Assembly (NCBI GenBank): GCA_903955385.1
Contig: CAJBNH010000065.1
Location: 1 to 56,548 of the forward strand
Length of the DNA: 56,548 nucleotides
DNA from: an uncultured Myxococcales bacterium
Lineage (GTDB): Bacteria; Myxococcota_A; UBA9042
Reading direction: 5' to 3'
The notes beneath the pieces were generated by a model. It had not been told where the DNA came from and made no database searches. It worked only from the letters and a program-made list of their open reading frames with translations. Of this stretch, positions 42,451-51,727 are shown in pieces. A program made the position numbers and the translations under genes. Numbering within the stretch: the first letter of the stretch is position 1; the number at the start of each line of letters is the position of its first letter.

Positions 42451-44589
42451 ATGGTGCCGACCCGCCACCCTCGCTGCCATCGACTGGTTCTGTTGTGCGT
42501 GCTGACGACGGTGGCGGTGGCCTGCCGCGGCGGCTCGCTGGAGGACCGGGTGCTGGCGGCCTATGACCCCGCGCGAACGGTTGGCGGCACCGAGGTTGCG
42601 TATCCCAGGCCCGGCACCGTGTTTCCCCCGGACGCTGCACCACCGCTGGTACGCTGGACCGACAAAAGCGCGGCGGGGACCGGCTGGCTGGTGTTGGTCG
42701 ACCTGCCGGGCGAGGCGTCGCGCGTCACGGCCGTCGTCCGCACGCCAGAGTGGCGCCCGTCGGAAGCGCAGTGGCGACAAGTGCTTGCAGGTGGTCGGTC
42801 CGGCCCGCTTGCGCTGACGGTGCTGGGTTTCGACGAGTCAGACGGCAAGACGCAAATCCGGTCGGCGGGCCACACGACCTTGCTCGTCTCCACCGACCCG
42901 GTGGCGGCATCGCTGTTCTACCGCGAGGTCGAGCTGCCCTTTCTGCAGGCCGTCAAGAACCCAGAGCGCCTCCGCTGGCGGTTCGGTTCCCCGTCGGCAC
43001 GCACGCCGCCGCCGATTGTCCTGACCGGTCTGCCCGTGTGCGGCAACTGCCACTCGTTCTCGGCAGACGGCAAGACGATGGGCATGGACATTGATTACGC
43101 AAACGACAAGGGCTCTTACGCCCTACTGCCGACGGCGCCGCAGATGGCCCTCAGCCTCGACCGCATCTTCAGCTGGTCGCAGTTCAAGTTCGACGCCAAC
43201 GAGCCGACGTTTGGCCTGTTGTCGCAGGTCTCTCCCGACGGGCGCTACGTCGTTTCGACCGTCAAGGACCGTTCCGTCTTCATTCCGCGTCCGGACCTTG
43301 CGTTCAGCCAGCTCTTCTTCCCGGTCAAGGGCATCCTGGTGGTGTGGGACCGCGAGACGCGCCAGTTCGCGTCCGTGCCGGGGGCCGACGACCCGGCCTT
43401 CGTGCAGAGCAACGCGTCCTGGAGTCCGGACGGCCGGACCATCCTGTTCGCGCGCGCCAAGGCCCATGACCTGCATGTGACCCACGACAAGGCGATTCTG
43501 GGCGAGGCCGACGCCAGCGAGTTCACCACCGGAGGCAAGAAGTTTCGCTTCGACCTGTACACCGTGCCGTTCAACGGCGGCAAGGGCGGCACGGCAACCC
43601 CGCTGGCTGGCGCGGCGAACAACGGATTCAGCAACTACTTCGGGCGGTACTCACCCGACGGCAAGTGGATCGTCTTCACCCGCTCGGACAGCTTCATGCT
43701 CCTTCAGCCGGACAGCCGCCTGTTCATCGTCCCCGCGAGCGGCGGCAAGGAGCGTCTGATGGCGTGCAACACCGTCCGCATGAACTCCTGGCACACCTGG
43801 TCGCCCAACAGCCGCTGGCTGGTGTTTTCGTCCAAGGCGAACGGTCCCTACACGCAGCTGTACCTGACGCACGTTGACGCCAACGGTCAGGATGCCCCGG
43901 CCGTCCTGCTGGAGCACCTGACCGAGCCCAACCATGCCGCCAACATCCCCGAGCTGGTGCCGCTGCCGCCGCTGGCGATACAAAACATCCGCAACGAGTT
44001 CACGGACGACTACTCGTACCTGCGCGCCGGTGCCCAGGACATGGAGGTGGGGGACCACGCTTCCGCCATTCGCAAGCTGCTGAAAGCGGTCGAGATCAAC
44101 CCCACCAACGCCAACGCCCACGCCACCCTTGCGGCCGCCCTGGCTTCCGCAGAGCGGTATCCGGAGGCGATTCCCCACTTTCGCGAGTCGCTGCGGCTCA
44201 ACCCCGATCAGCCCAGCGTCGGCGTCGATCTGGCCCACGCGCTGTGGTCCGCGGGTGAGGCGAAAGAAGCCGCGCGGCTGTTTGGCATCGCGGTTGTCCA
44301 GATTCCGGGTGACGCGAGTCTGCGGGACGACTACGGGCGCCTGCTGCTGGAGCTGCGGCAGCCGACGCAGGCCATCGCGCAGCTGGCCGAGGCGGTGAAG
44401 CTGGACGCCGCCGACCCCGACCGGCGCTTGGGGTTTGCTCAGGTGCTGTCGGCGCTTGGCGAGTACGACGAGGCCGCCGTGCAGGCTGAGAAGGCGCTGA
44501 CGTTGCGGCCAGGCTGGGCGCAGGCGCAGGCCACGCTGGTGGCCATCCGGTCCCTGCGAGACGCGGCGAAGACTGCGCCGACCCGCTAG
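42451..44589 (+). CDS. Lipoprotein with a CxxCH haem motif, PD40 beta-propeller repeats and TPRs (family 1, locus B)
   Basis: A 712-residue paralogue of the protein at 9927, alike over its whole length. It has a lipobox ('VAVACRGG'), CGNCH at residues 197-201 ('TGLPVCGNCHSFSADGKT'), shared blocks such as 'MDIDYANDKGSYALL' and 'VVSTVKDRSVFIPRPD', PD40 repeats ('SWSPDGRTILFARAK', 'YSPDGKWIVFTR') and C-terminal TPRs ('YPEAIPHFRESLRLNPD'). ATG at 42451 with GGAGG 6 nt upstream. It faces three family 2 genes. One haem per polypeptide is predicted if the motif is used. Function unknown. Confidence 0.86.
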   Translation: MVPTRHPRCHRLVLLCVLTTVAVACRGGSLEDRVLAAYDPARTVGGTEVAYPRPGTVFPPDAAPPLVRWTDKSAAGTGWLVLVDLPGEASRVTAVVRTPEWRPSEAQWRQVLAGGRSGPLALTVLGFDESDGKTQIRSAGHTTLLVSTDPVAASLFYREVELPFLQAVKNPERLRWRFGSPSARTPPPIVLTGLPVCGNCHSFSADGKTMGMDIDYANDKGSYALLPTAPQMALSLDRIFSWSQFKFDANEPTFGLLSQVSPDGRYVVSTVKDRSVFIPRPDLAFSQLFFPVKGILVVWDRETRQFASVPGADDPAFVQSNASWSPDGRTILFARAKAHDLHVTHDKAILGEADASEFTTGGKKFRFDLYTVPFNGGKGGTATPLAGAANNGFSNYFGRYSPDGKWIVFTRSDSFMLLQPDSRLFIVPASGGKERLMACNTVRMNSWHTWSPNSRWLVFSSKANGPYTQLYLTHVDANGQDAPAVLLEHLTEPNHAANIPELVPLPPLAIQNIRNEFTDDYSYLRAGAQDMEVGDHASAIRKLLKAVEINPTNANAHATLAAALASAERYPEAIPHFRESLRLNPDQPSVGVDLAHALWSAGEAKEAARLFGIAVVQIPGDASLRDDYGRLLLELRQPTQAIAQLAEAVKLDAADPDRRLGFAQVLSALGEYDEAAVQAEKALTLRPGWAQAQATLVAIRSLRDAAKTAPTR

Positions 44590-44642
44590 GACAACTCCGC
44601 AGCAGACCTCGTGATCCTCGTGAACGTGGCAGAGCGCGCCGG

Positions 44643-44662
44643 GACCGCCACCAGCGGCGGTC
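44643..44662. terminator. Hairpin in a convergent intergenic region, possible terminator
   Basis: GACCGCC (44643-44649) and GGCGGTC (44656-44662) form a perfect 7-bp stem with a 6-nt loop, between the convergent stops of the family 1 gene (44589) and the first family 2 gene (44754). There is no T-tract on either side, so an intrinsic terminator is not certain. Confidence 0.35.
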
Positions 44663-44753
44663 TGGTCGTGTCGTCAGGTGGGGGCGGGAGTTCGAGCGGA
44701 CGGTGCGCGGGAGTCAGGCGAAAGTCGCCGAATCGACCGCAGCGAGGTCGGGG

Positions 44754-46484
44754 TTACAGCTTCTGGCAGAACAGCAGACCGGTGTAGGGCGGAAGGTGCT
44801 GCGCCCAGCCCGTCCAGCTGTCGTTGGCGCCGGGGGCCAGATCGGACTCGCCCTGCCAGCCGAAGCCGGTCTGGCCCATCTCGTAGCAGCCATACTGGCA
44901 CGTCGTGTTGCGCCCGAAGCCGCCTTGGCTGTAGCGCCGCCAGGTGTGCGAGCCACCCGCGGCGCCGAGCGTGATGCTGTTGCCGTACGGCAGGTTGCCT
45001 ACGCCCATCGGAAAGCGGCCGCGCACGTCTCGCGTCGAGTTGCCACCGTCGGCGGCGACCCAGCCCGTCGGGCAGGCGGCCAGGTTGAACGGCATCACGG
45101 TGCCGGCCGGGAACAGCCCGCCCTCGCCCAGCGTCAGCGAACCCTTCACGCTCAGGTCGCCCTTGAGCTGGATCTTCTTGGTCGACAGCGTCTCCAGCGA
45201 GACCTTCCAGCTGACAATCTGGCCGTCGGTCGTGTTGTTCAGGTACTTGCCGTCGATGGCCGTCAAGATCCAGTTGCCCTTCGGGTTCTTGCCGATCCAT
45301 GTGGTCAGGTCGCCGCTGACGGTCTTGGTCAAGTCCGGGTAGCTGGTGTCGATGCTCGCGCCGGCGTTGCCGGTCTTGGAGTGCAACACGTGCTTGGTGC
45401 CCTCGGGGTCGATCAGGTGGACGACTACGCTGGAGATGTCGCTGTTGGTCACCTTGACGGCGATGGTCAGCTTGCGGGCGATGCCGATGTCGCCCACGGC
45501 GATGACGTCGGAAACGCCGATCGGGTTGTTGTCCGGGATGGCGACGGGAGCTTTGGTGCTGGCAAAGGTGTCGGTGAAGACGTTGGTCAGGATGCCGTTG
45601 GAGACCACGGTGATGTCGTCCGGCTTCAACGGGGCGGCCACGCTCGCGATGCACTCCACGGTGCCGTTGTCCGCGATTCCCGAGATGACCAAGCCCGTTC
45701 CGCACGCCTGACCGACCGACACCATGACCGGCTGGCCGTCCAGATCGCTGAAGCTGCCGGAGAACGCCGCGGTGTGCAGGTCGGCCGTCTTGGCATAGAC
45801 GCCGAGGTCAGCTGCCTTGGCATAGGCATCGAGGTCCGCCACTTGGGCGTAGATGCCGAGGTCGGGCAGTCCGGAGAGGTCGGCATACGCGCCGGTGGAG
45901 GCAACGGCGGCAAGGTCGGCCGACTTGGCCAAGTCGTCGACGGTCGGAGCGCCTGCGACGTCAGCGTACGCACCCGACGTCGCGACCGTGGCAAGGTCTG
46001 CCGACTTTGCGAAGCCAGCAAAGACCGCGGGGTCGAGGGCTGAGAGCGGCAAGCAGCCCGAGCAGCTCAACGACTCGGCCATCGCTGCACGCAAGGCGAA
46101 CAGCGACGACGCCAGCGGCTTGCGCGGCAGCTCGGCGTCGGAGCCGACCTGATAGCCGATCCACGCAGCGGCCTTCATGTCGCTTGGCTTCAGCGGCGCC
46201 TGGGTGCCCAGCCGATACGCGAACATGCCGTTGACGACCTTGACGCTGACCGGACCTTCGCTCCATGCCGCCTGTGCGGAGGCTTCCTCAGCGTACAAGC
46301 GGAACGTCAGGCTGTAGGTGCCGTCGGTGATCGGTCCGCCGCCGGAGGTGACCAGCGTGCCCTCGAGCTGCGCGACCTCGGGAACGCCTGCTTCGGCCGC
46401 AGTGCCGACCGCCAAACCCGCCGCCACGACTGCAATCGCCAGGAACGCCTGCGTTGCCATCCTCGTGAAGAGTCCACTTCTCAC
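44754..46484 (-). CDS. Secreted modular protein: tail-fibre-like repeats, P domain, tail-collar C terminus (family 2, copy B3)
   Basis: A 576-residue Sec-exported protein. An N-terminal module ('GGGPITDGTYSLTF') ends in C-S-G-C, then repeats 'SGAYADVAGAP', 'YADLSGLPDLGIYAQVADL', a P domain (about 310-440, 'GDLTTWIGKNPKGNW'), and a phage tail-collar-like domain (from about 455: 'TVMPFNLAACPTGW', 'GRFPMGVGNLPYG') ending 'QHLPPYTGLLFCQKL'. The GTG at 46484 matches the starts and ribosome binding sites of the two copies upstream. Last of the three-gene array. Likely trimeric or fibre-forming surface protein, by analogy. Confidence 0.85.
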   Translation of the reverse strand: MRSGLFTRMATQAFLAIAVVAAGLAVGTAAEAGVPEVAQLEGTLVTSGGGPITDGTYSLTFRLYAEEASAQAAWSEGPVSVKVVNGMFAYRLGTQAPLKPSDMKAAAWIGYQVGSDAELPRKPLASSLFALRAAMAESLSCSGCLPLSALDPAVFAGFAKSADLATVATSGAYADVAGAPTVDDLAKSADLAAVASTGAYADLSGLPDLGIYAQVADLDAYAKAADLGVYAKTADLHTAAFSGSFSDLDGQPVMVSVGQACGTGLVISGIADNGTVECIASVAAPLKPDDITVVSNGILTNVFTDTFASTKAPVAIPDNNPIGVSDVIAVGDIGIARKLTIAVKVTNSDISSVVVHLIDPEGTKHVLHSKTGNAGASIDTSYPDLTKTVSGDLTTWIGKNPKGNWILTAIDGKYLNNTTDGQIVSWKVSLETLSTKKIQLKGDLSVKGSLTLGEGGLFPAGTVMPFNLAACPTGWVAADGGNSTRDVRGRFPMGVGNLPYGNSITLGAAGGSHTWRRYSQGGFGRNTTCQYGCYEMGQTGFGWQGESDLAPGANDSWTGWAQHLPPYTGLLFCQKL

Positions 46485-46498
46485 GGTGCCCCCTTTGC

Positions 46499-46513
46499 GC
46501 CGCCATGGGCGGC
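46499..46513 (-). promoter_or_regulatory. Conserved leader hairpin before family 2 copy B3
   Basis: GCCGCC/GGCGGC, 6-bp stem with a 3-nt loop, ends 14 nt before the GTG start. It is followed by GCAAAGGGGGCA, which holds the ribosome binding site and is identical in all three tandem copies. Confidence 0.6.
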
Positions 46514-46576
46514 CAGTCACTTCTTCTCAGCACCCGTTCATCATGCCGAACGCCAGAGGTCCGACCCCAGAGCGCC

Positions 46577-48313
46577 CTAGTTTTTCACGCAGTACAGCAG
46601 GCCGGTGTAGGGCGGCAGGTGGTCATACCAGCCGCTCCAGCTTTGGCTCTTGCCGATGACCGCTTCCGCGTTGGCCTCGCCCTGCCAGCCGATGCCGTGG
46701 TTGATGAGGTCCTGATTGCCCCACCATCCCCAGTACCAAGCGCGCCAGCCGCGGCCCCAAGAGGTGCCGCCGCCGTAGATGTGCCACTTGTGCGAGCCGC
46801 CGGTCTGGCGAAGGGTGACAGAGCCGCCCTGGGGCAGCGAGCCGACGCCGATGGCCATCCGGCCGCGCAGGTCCGGCAGGTTGTTGGCGCCGTCCGCAGC
46901 CGACCAGCCGGTGGGGCAGGATGCCGCGTTGAATGGCATGACCAGACCGACCGGAACCAGGCCGCCCGCGCCGAGCGTCAGGGTGCCGTCGACGATCAGC
47001 TCGCCCTTGACGTTGATCTTCTTGCTGGAAAGCGTGGTGAGGTTGACGCTCCAGCTGACGATCTGGCCGTCGGTCGTGTTGTTCAGGAACTTGCCGTCGA
47101 TGACGAGCAAGCGCCAGTTGCCCTTGGGGTTCTTGCCGTGCCAGCTGGTCAGGTCGCCCGAGACGGTCTTGGTCGGGTCGGGGTAGGTCGTGTCCACGGT
47201 GGCACCGGAGCCGCTGGTCTTGTGCAGGACGAACTCTGCGTTGGCGGGGTCGTACAGCTTGATGGTGACGGTGCTGATGTCGCTGTTGGTGACCTTGATG
47301 GTGACCGTCAGCTTCTGGGCGATGCCGACATCGGCGACGGCGATGGTCGAGCTGCCTCCGGTCGGGTTGTTGTCCGGGATGTTGACGGCCGCCGAGCTCG
47401 AAAACTTGTCGGTGAAGATGTTGGTCAGCAGGTTGTTGGACACGACCGAGAGGTCGCTGGGCAGCAGCTCGGTTCCCGCGCCCTCGACGCAGCTGAGCGT
47501 GCCGTCGTCGTTGATGGCCTCGACCACCAGACCCGTGCCGCAGGACTTGCCCAGCTCAGGCAGGGCAGGCTCGTCCGCCAGATCTTCGTAGGCACCGGTC
47601 ACGGCGGCCTTCGACAGGTCGGCCGACTTGGCCATCGCGGCAAGGTCGGCAGCCGGTGCAAGGTCGGCCAACGCAGATGCGCTGGCGAACGGGCTGAGGT
47701 CGGGCGTGCCCGACAGGTCGGCATAAGCGCCTGTAGACGCGACCTTGGCGAGCGTGGCGGCGATGGCGAAGACGCTGAAGTCCGGGGCGCCCGCCAGATC
47801 GGCCAGCTTGCCGGTGGTCGCGGCATTGGCCAGATCGGCGGCCTTGGCGTATGCGGCGACCTCTTCAGGCACCAGCATCGTCAGCGGCAGGCAGCCAGAG
47901 CAGTCCAAGCCGGCAGCGGAGGCGGTCCAAACGGCAAACGGCGCGCTGGCAAGCGGGGTGCGCGGCAGGTCGGGGTCGGTCCCGACCTTGATCGCAAAGT
48001 AGCCTGCCTGTGCCAAGGTGGCCGCGTCGAGGGGCGTCGTCGACCCGAGCAGGTGGCTGAACTGGCCCCCCGTCACCTGGACGTTGGCCCCTTCCTGCCA
48101 CAGCGGACCGGCATCGACGGCGGTCTTGTAGAGCAGGAACATGACGGCGTACTCGCCATCGGTCACCGCACCACCCGAAGCGGCCGCCAGCGAGCCCTCG
48201 ACCAGCGCAGTGGTGGGCACGGCGGCTTGCGCGGTCGTGGCGGCCAGACCAAGCGTCAGCAGCGCCACGATACCGGCGCGCGACAGCTTCGACTTCCAGA
48301 ATTCTCTCATCAC
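46577..48313 (-). CDS. Secreted modular protein: tail-fibre-like repeats, P domain, tail-collar C terminus (family 2, copy B2)
   Basis: A 578-residue paralogue of its neighbours: signal peptide ('LGLAATTAQA'), N-terminal module, C-S-G-C ('LDCSGCLPLTML'), repeats such as 'STGAYADLSGTPDLSPFA', P domain ('GDLTSWHGKNPKGNWRLLVI') and tail-collar domain ('GLVMPFNAASCPTGWSAAD', 'GRMAIGVGSLPQGG') ending 'DHLPPYTGLLYCVKN'. A Trp/Gly-rich loop ('GTSWGRGWRAWYWGWWGN') near the C terminus is variable between copies and could be the binding face. GTG at 48313 or the adjacent ATG at 48310 may be the start. Confidence 0.85.
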   Translation of the reverse strand: MMREFWKSKLSRAGIVALLTLGLAATTAQAAVPTTALVEGSLAAASGGAVTDGEYAVMFLLYKTAVDAGPLWQEGANVQVTGGQFSHLLGSTTPLDAATLAQAGYFAIKVGTDPDLPRTPLASAPFAVWTASAAGLDCSGCLPLTMLVPEEVAAYAKAADLANAATTGKLADLAGAPDFSVFAIAATLAKVASTGAYADLSGTPDLSPFASASALADLAPAADLAAMAKSADLSKAAVTGAYEDLADEPALPELGKSCGTGLVVEAINDDGTLSCVEGAGTELLPSDLSVVSNNLLTNIFTDKFSSSAAVNIPDNNPTGGSSTIAVADVGIAQKLTVTIKVTNSDISTVTIKLYDPANAEFVLHKTSGSGATVDTTYPDPTKTVSGDLTSWHGKNPKGNWRLLVIDGKFLNNTTDGQIVSWSVNLTTLSSKKINVKGELIVDGTLTLGAGGLVPVGLVMPFNAASCPTGWSAADGANNLPDLRGRMAIGVGSLPQGGSVTLRQTGGSHKWHIYGGGTSWGRGWRAWYWGWWGNQDLINHGIGWQGEANAEAVIGKSQSWSGWYDHLPPYTGLLYCVKN

Positions 48314-48327
48314 GGTGCCCCCTTTGC

Positions 48328-48342
48328 GCCGCCGTCGGCGGC
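48328..48342 (-). promoter_or_regulatory. Conserved leader hairpin before family 2 copy B2
   Basis: GCCGCC/GGCGGC with a GTC/GAC loop, 14 nt before the GTG start, followed by the shared GCAAAGGGGGCA. Same position as in the other two copies. Confidence 0.6.
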
Positions 48343-48419
48343 CCTCGCTCTTCTCAGCACCCTTCGGCGTGGCCTTGGCCTAGCGCCGATCTCGAGACCA
48401 GGTTTGACACTTGCGACCG

Positions 48420-50147
48420 CTATTGTTTGACGCAGTAGAGCAGGCCGACGTACGGCGGCAGGTGCTGGACGTAGCCGGTCCACGAAGTCCCGCGCGAGAC
48501 GGTGACCTCGGATTCACCCTGCCACTGCATGCCGACGATGCGCGTGTCGCGGTAGCCCCACTGGCGTCCCACCGCGCCGCTGCCGTCGCCGCCGTACATG
48601 CGCCACATGTTCGAGCCGCCGGTGGCCTTCAACGAGATCGCGCCGCCGTACGGCAGGTTGCCCACGCCGATCGGGATGCGTCCGCGCAGGTCGGGATTGT
48701 TGTTGGTGCCGTCCGCGAGGACCCAGCCCGAAGGGCAGGCCGCGCCGTTGTAGGAGATGACCGCGCCGGCCGGGATCAGGCCGCCGAGTCCTAGCGTGAG
48801 CTTGCCGTCGATGATCAGGTCGCCCGCGATCTCGATCTTCTTGTTCGACATCGTCTGGATCTGGACGCTCCACGCCGACACCGCGCCGTCGGTCGTGTTG
48901 TTGGTGAACTTGGTGTCGATCACCTGCAGGAACCAGTTGCCCTTCGGATTCTTGCCGACCCAAGTCGTCAGGTCGCCGCTGACCGGCAACGTGGGGGTGG
49001 GGTAGGAGGTATCGATGGCGCCACCGGACTTCGCACCCTTGTCATACAGCTTATAGAGGGTGTTGTTGGGGTCGAAGAGGTTGATGGTCAGGCCGCTGAT
49101 GTCGCTGTTTGCCAGCTTGATCGAGACCGTCAGCTTCTGCGCCAGGCCCAAGTCCGGCACCGTGATCGAGTCGTACACGCCCACCGGGTTGTTGTCCGGG
49201 ATGGCGAGCGGGACCTTCGCGCTGCTGACAGTGTCGACGAACACGTTGGTCATCGCGCCGTTGGACACGACGGACAGGTCATCGCCCTCCAGCTTGGCCG
49301 GGGTCCCTTGAACGCAGTCGAGCTCGCCCTCGGCCGTGAAGCCGGCGACGACCAGGTTGGTGCCGCAGGCCTTGCCGACGACGGGCAGGGTGGGCGTTCC
49401 GCTGAGGTCTGCGTACGATCCTGACGTGGCAAAAGCGTGCAGGTCCGCGGTCTTGGCATAATCGCCAAGGTCGGCCGACTTGGCGTAGTTCTGAAGGTCG
49501 GACGCGAGCGCCAGTGCGCCAAGGTCGGGCGTGCCCTGCACGTCCGAGTACGCGCCCGAGAACGCCACCGCCGCAAGGTCTGCCGTCTTGGCGAAGATCG
49601 ACACGTCCACAGCGCCATCGACGTCTGCGTAGTTGCCGGATTTCGCGAGCTTGGCAAGGCTGCTCGACTTCGCGAAGATCGCCAGATCGTCGGCCTTCAC
49701 CGCCTCAGGCGCGATGCAGCCCGAGCACGTGATGGTGGCGGCCCCCGAAGCGCGAAGGGCCTGAACGACGGACGTCAGCGGTTTGCGTGCCATCGCGGGT
49801 TCGGAGCCGACCTGAACGGTCAGGAATCCCGCCTGGGCCACCGTCGCCGCATCCAAGGCCACGACCGACCCGAGGCGATGGTGGAACAGGCCTCCGGTGA
49901 CCTGGAGCTCCGTCGGCCCCTCTGTCCACACCGGCTCGCCACCCACTTCTTCCGTGTACAGGGCGAACGTCAGGTCATACGCGCCGTCTGCGACCGGACC
50001 GCCGCCCGTCGTCGTCAGGGCACCTTCGACCGTTGTCGCTTGGGGCACCGCGGCAAGAGCCGGGCCACCGACGCAGACGACGACGGCTGCGAGAGCCACG
50101 GCCAGTCCTGCGCAAGTCCGTCTCCAGTTCCACACTTCTCGTTTCAC
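48420..50147 (-). CDS. Secreted modular protein: tail-fibre-like repeats, P domain, tail-collar C terminus (family 2, copy B1)
   Basis: A 575-residue paralogue and first gene of the tandem array. It has a signal peptide ('VVVCVGGPALA'), N-terminal module ('GALTTTGGGPVADGAYDLTF'), C-S-G-C ('ITCSGCIAPEAV'), repeats 'SGNYADVDGAVDVSIFAKT' and 'YAKSADLGDYAKTADL', P domain ('GDLTTWVGKNPKGNWFLQVI') and tail-collar domain ('AVISYNGAACPSGWVLADG') ending 'QHLPPYVGLLYCVKQ'. GTG start at 50147 with the shared ribosome binding site. The N-terminal module is closest in form to the locus A protein. Confidence 0.85.
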   Translation of the reverse strand: MKREVWNWRRTCAGLAVALAAVVVCVGGPALAAVPQATTVEGALTTTGGGPVADGAYDLTFALYTEEVGGEPVWTEGPTELQVTGGLFHHRLGSVVALDAATVAQAGFLTVQVGSEPAMARKPLTSVVQALRASGAATITCSGCIAPEAVKADDLAIFAKSSSLAKLAKSGNYADVDGAVDVSIFAKTADLAAVAFSGAYSDVQGTPDLGALALASDLQNYAKSADLGDYAKTADLHAFATSGSYADLSGTPTLPVVGKACGTNLVVAGFTAEGELDCVQGTPAKLEGDDLSVVSNGAMTNVFVDTVSSAKVPLAIPDNNPVGVYDSITVPDLGLAQKLTVSIKLANSDISGLTINLFDPNNTLYKLYDKGAKSGGAIDTSYPTPTLPVSGDLTTWVGKNPKGNWFLQVIDTKFTNNTTDGAVSAWSVQIQTMSNKKIEIAGDLIIDGKLTLGLGGLIPAGAVISYNGAACPSGWVLADGTNNNPDLRGRIPIGVGNLPYGGAISLKATGGSNMWRMYGGDGSGAVGRQWGYRDTRIVGMQWQGESEVTVSRGTSWTGYVQHLPPYVGLLYCVKQ

Positions 50148-50162
50148 GATGCCCCCTTTGCA

Positions 50163-50175
50163 CCGCCGAAGGCGG
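50163..50175 (-). promoter_or_regulatory. Conserved leader hairpin before family 2 copy B1
   Basis: CCGCC/GGCGG with a GAA/TTC loop, 15 nt before the GTG start, followed by GCAAAGGGGGCA. The stem is kept while the loop differs from the other two copies. Confidence 0.6.
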
Positions 50176-50741
50176 CCGTCGCTGCTTCACCGGCTGTCCG
50201 TGTTGCATCCCGTCAGGAGGGGCCCTGATTTGACCCCCGCACCGGCCTCCGGGTGCTTGCAAGGTGATTCACGGATAGTGTTTGAAAGTCGCAGGCTTGG
50301 TGCTGTCTTTGTCGGGTTGTGAGTCTTTGTGTTGAACCTGTGAAGGTTCTTCATACTTCAATCTTGCGCTTGCTGCGCCGCTAGTCAACACCATGGGGGA
50401 CCGCTACCCGAACATTTCGCCATCCTTTCAACCCGGGCCGTGAGGACTCTCTGCGCCTGCGTTCGAAAAAGCAGTGTATCCCCAACAGGTTGAAGTGGGC
50501 ATGGCGGGCGGAGCGTCGCTCGTCCAGGACCGCTGATCGGGGTCGATCCCCGCCTTGTGGACCGCGCGCGAGGCAACGGTGGACCCTGCGGGAACCAGTC
50601 GGTCGTGATCGTGTAAATAGGACCAATTGCGCCCTATTAGAGCGCGTGGAACCCCGGACACTGGCCCGCGATGAATGGCCATGCCTGTGAAGAGGTCCGA
50701 TTCCGTTGGGAGCGAGGGAAAAATGCCCGCACGTGCTGGGG
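50176..50741. other. Long non-coding region upstream of the family 2 array
   Basis: With the leader, almost 600 nt lie between divergently oriented sequences without a supportable gene. The part 50265-50395 is AT-richer than its surroundings and is the likely promoter region of the array: on the minus strand TTGACT (50388-50383) is 16 nt from CAAGAT (50366-50361), a weak promoter match. AATAGG/CCTATT form an inverted repeat near 50616-50637. Nothing else is recognisable. Confidence 0.45.
50334..50349. promoter_or_regulatory. Perfect 16-bp palindrome, possible operator
   Basis: GAACCT-GTGA-AGGTTC lies just downstream of the weak promoter candidate on the minus strand and about 190 nt before the first family 2 gene. 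It could be an operator or an RNA hairpin in the leader. The binding protein is unknown. Confidence 0.4.
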
Positions 50742-51716
50742 CTACGGCAGCGGCCACACCAGGTCCGTCACCATCGCGTCGTGGTCGGACGGCGCCTGCG
50801 CGGGCGTGCCATAGGTCCACAGGTCTACCGTCCACGCCGCGACCTGAAAGGGCGCTCCCGCCAACCAGAAATGGTCGATGCGCTGCTGCGGGTCGTAGGT
50901 GGCGGGCTGGTCGCCGTTGGTGACCGCCGCCCACTTGGTCGCGAGGTCGAAGGCGTTCTGGAAGTGGAAGCCCTGGCCGGGCTGACCGGGTTGCGCCCCC
51001 TTGCCCGTGGCGAGGATTGCGTAGGCGAGGCTGTCCGGCTTGCTGTTGAAGTCCCCTACGAAGACGACCGGGTGCTGGGCGGCCAGCGGCCCGAGGCGCT
51101 CGAGCACGAGAGGGGCCGACAGCTCCTGGTTGGGCGAGTTGTTGTCGAAGTGCGTGCTGGCGACGTACAGGTCGCGCGCGCCGGCCGTGTCGTGCAGCAG
51201 CGCCCAGGCGACCAGACGGGGGAACGTGGCCTTGTTGGCAAAGCCCGCGCCGTAGCCCTGGTCCGGGGTGGGGCCCAGCCAGAAGAAACCCTCGTCCAGC
51301 TTGGTGAATCGGTCCTTGCGGTACAGCACGGCGGCGTCGGGATAGTCGGCCTGGATCGGGTCTTGGGGCTGCTTGCGGTACCAAACCGCGCCGTAGAGGT
51401 CTTGCGGCAGGGTCAGTTGCTCGATCTCGGAGGGCTCGCCGGCCGGCACCGTCAGCGCTTGCAGCTCTTGCAGGCCAATCAAGTCCGGCTCGTGGCGCGT
51501 GATCACGTCGCGCAGCCACGGCAGGCGCGACTCCCACGCGTGGACCCACTCTGGGTGGTCCTGAAAAGTGCAGAACGAGCACATGACGTTGTAGGTCATC
51601 ACCCGCAGTCGTTCGGGGTTGGGGCCCGACGCGGCCGGGGCGGCCTCTTGCGGGGTCTCGCACGACACAAGGGCGGTGGCCAGCAGCGCGCAGAAGATGG
51701 CGAGTTGTCGAACCAT
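50742..51716 (-). CDS. Endonuclease/exonuclease/phosphatase-family lipoprotein
   Basis: A 324-residue lipoprotein (lipobox in 'ATALVSCETP') with the EEP fold of DNase I and phosphodiesterases: 'LRVMTYNVMC', the metal Glu in 'LIGLQELQAL', 'VASTHFDNN', 'VVFVGDFNSKPDS' and the terminal 'PSDHDAMVTDLVW'. It should cleave phosphodiesters outside the cytoplasm; whether the substrate is nucleic acid, lipid or inositol phosphate is open. ATG at 51716 with GGGGGA upstream. It follows the 51728 gene by 11 nt. Confidence 0.87.
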   Translation of the reverse strand: MVRQLAIFCALLATALVSCETPQEAAPAASGPNPERLRVMTYNVMCSFCTFQDHPEWVHAWESRLPWLRDVITRHEPDLIGLQELQALTVPAGEPSEIEQLTLPQDLYGAVWYRKQPQDPIQADYPDAAVLYRKDRFTKLDEGFFWLGPTPDQGYGAGFANKATFPRLVAWALLHDTAGARDLYVASTHFDNNSPNQELSAPLVLERLGPLAAQHPVVFVGDFNSKPDSLAYAILATGKGAQPGQPGQGFHFQNAFDLATKWAAVTNGDQPATYDPQQRIDHFWLAGAPFQVAAWTVDLWTYGTPAQAPSDHDAMVTDLVWPLP

Positions 51717-51727
51717 GCGTTCCCCCT

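Noticed and set aside
50428-51663. 411-codon minus-strand frame overlapping the EEP lipoprotein gene
   Set aside because: The EEP motifs and signal peptide are in another frame; this frame is Arg/Ala/Pro-rich without similarity.
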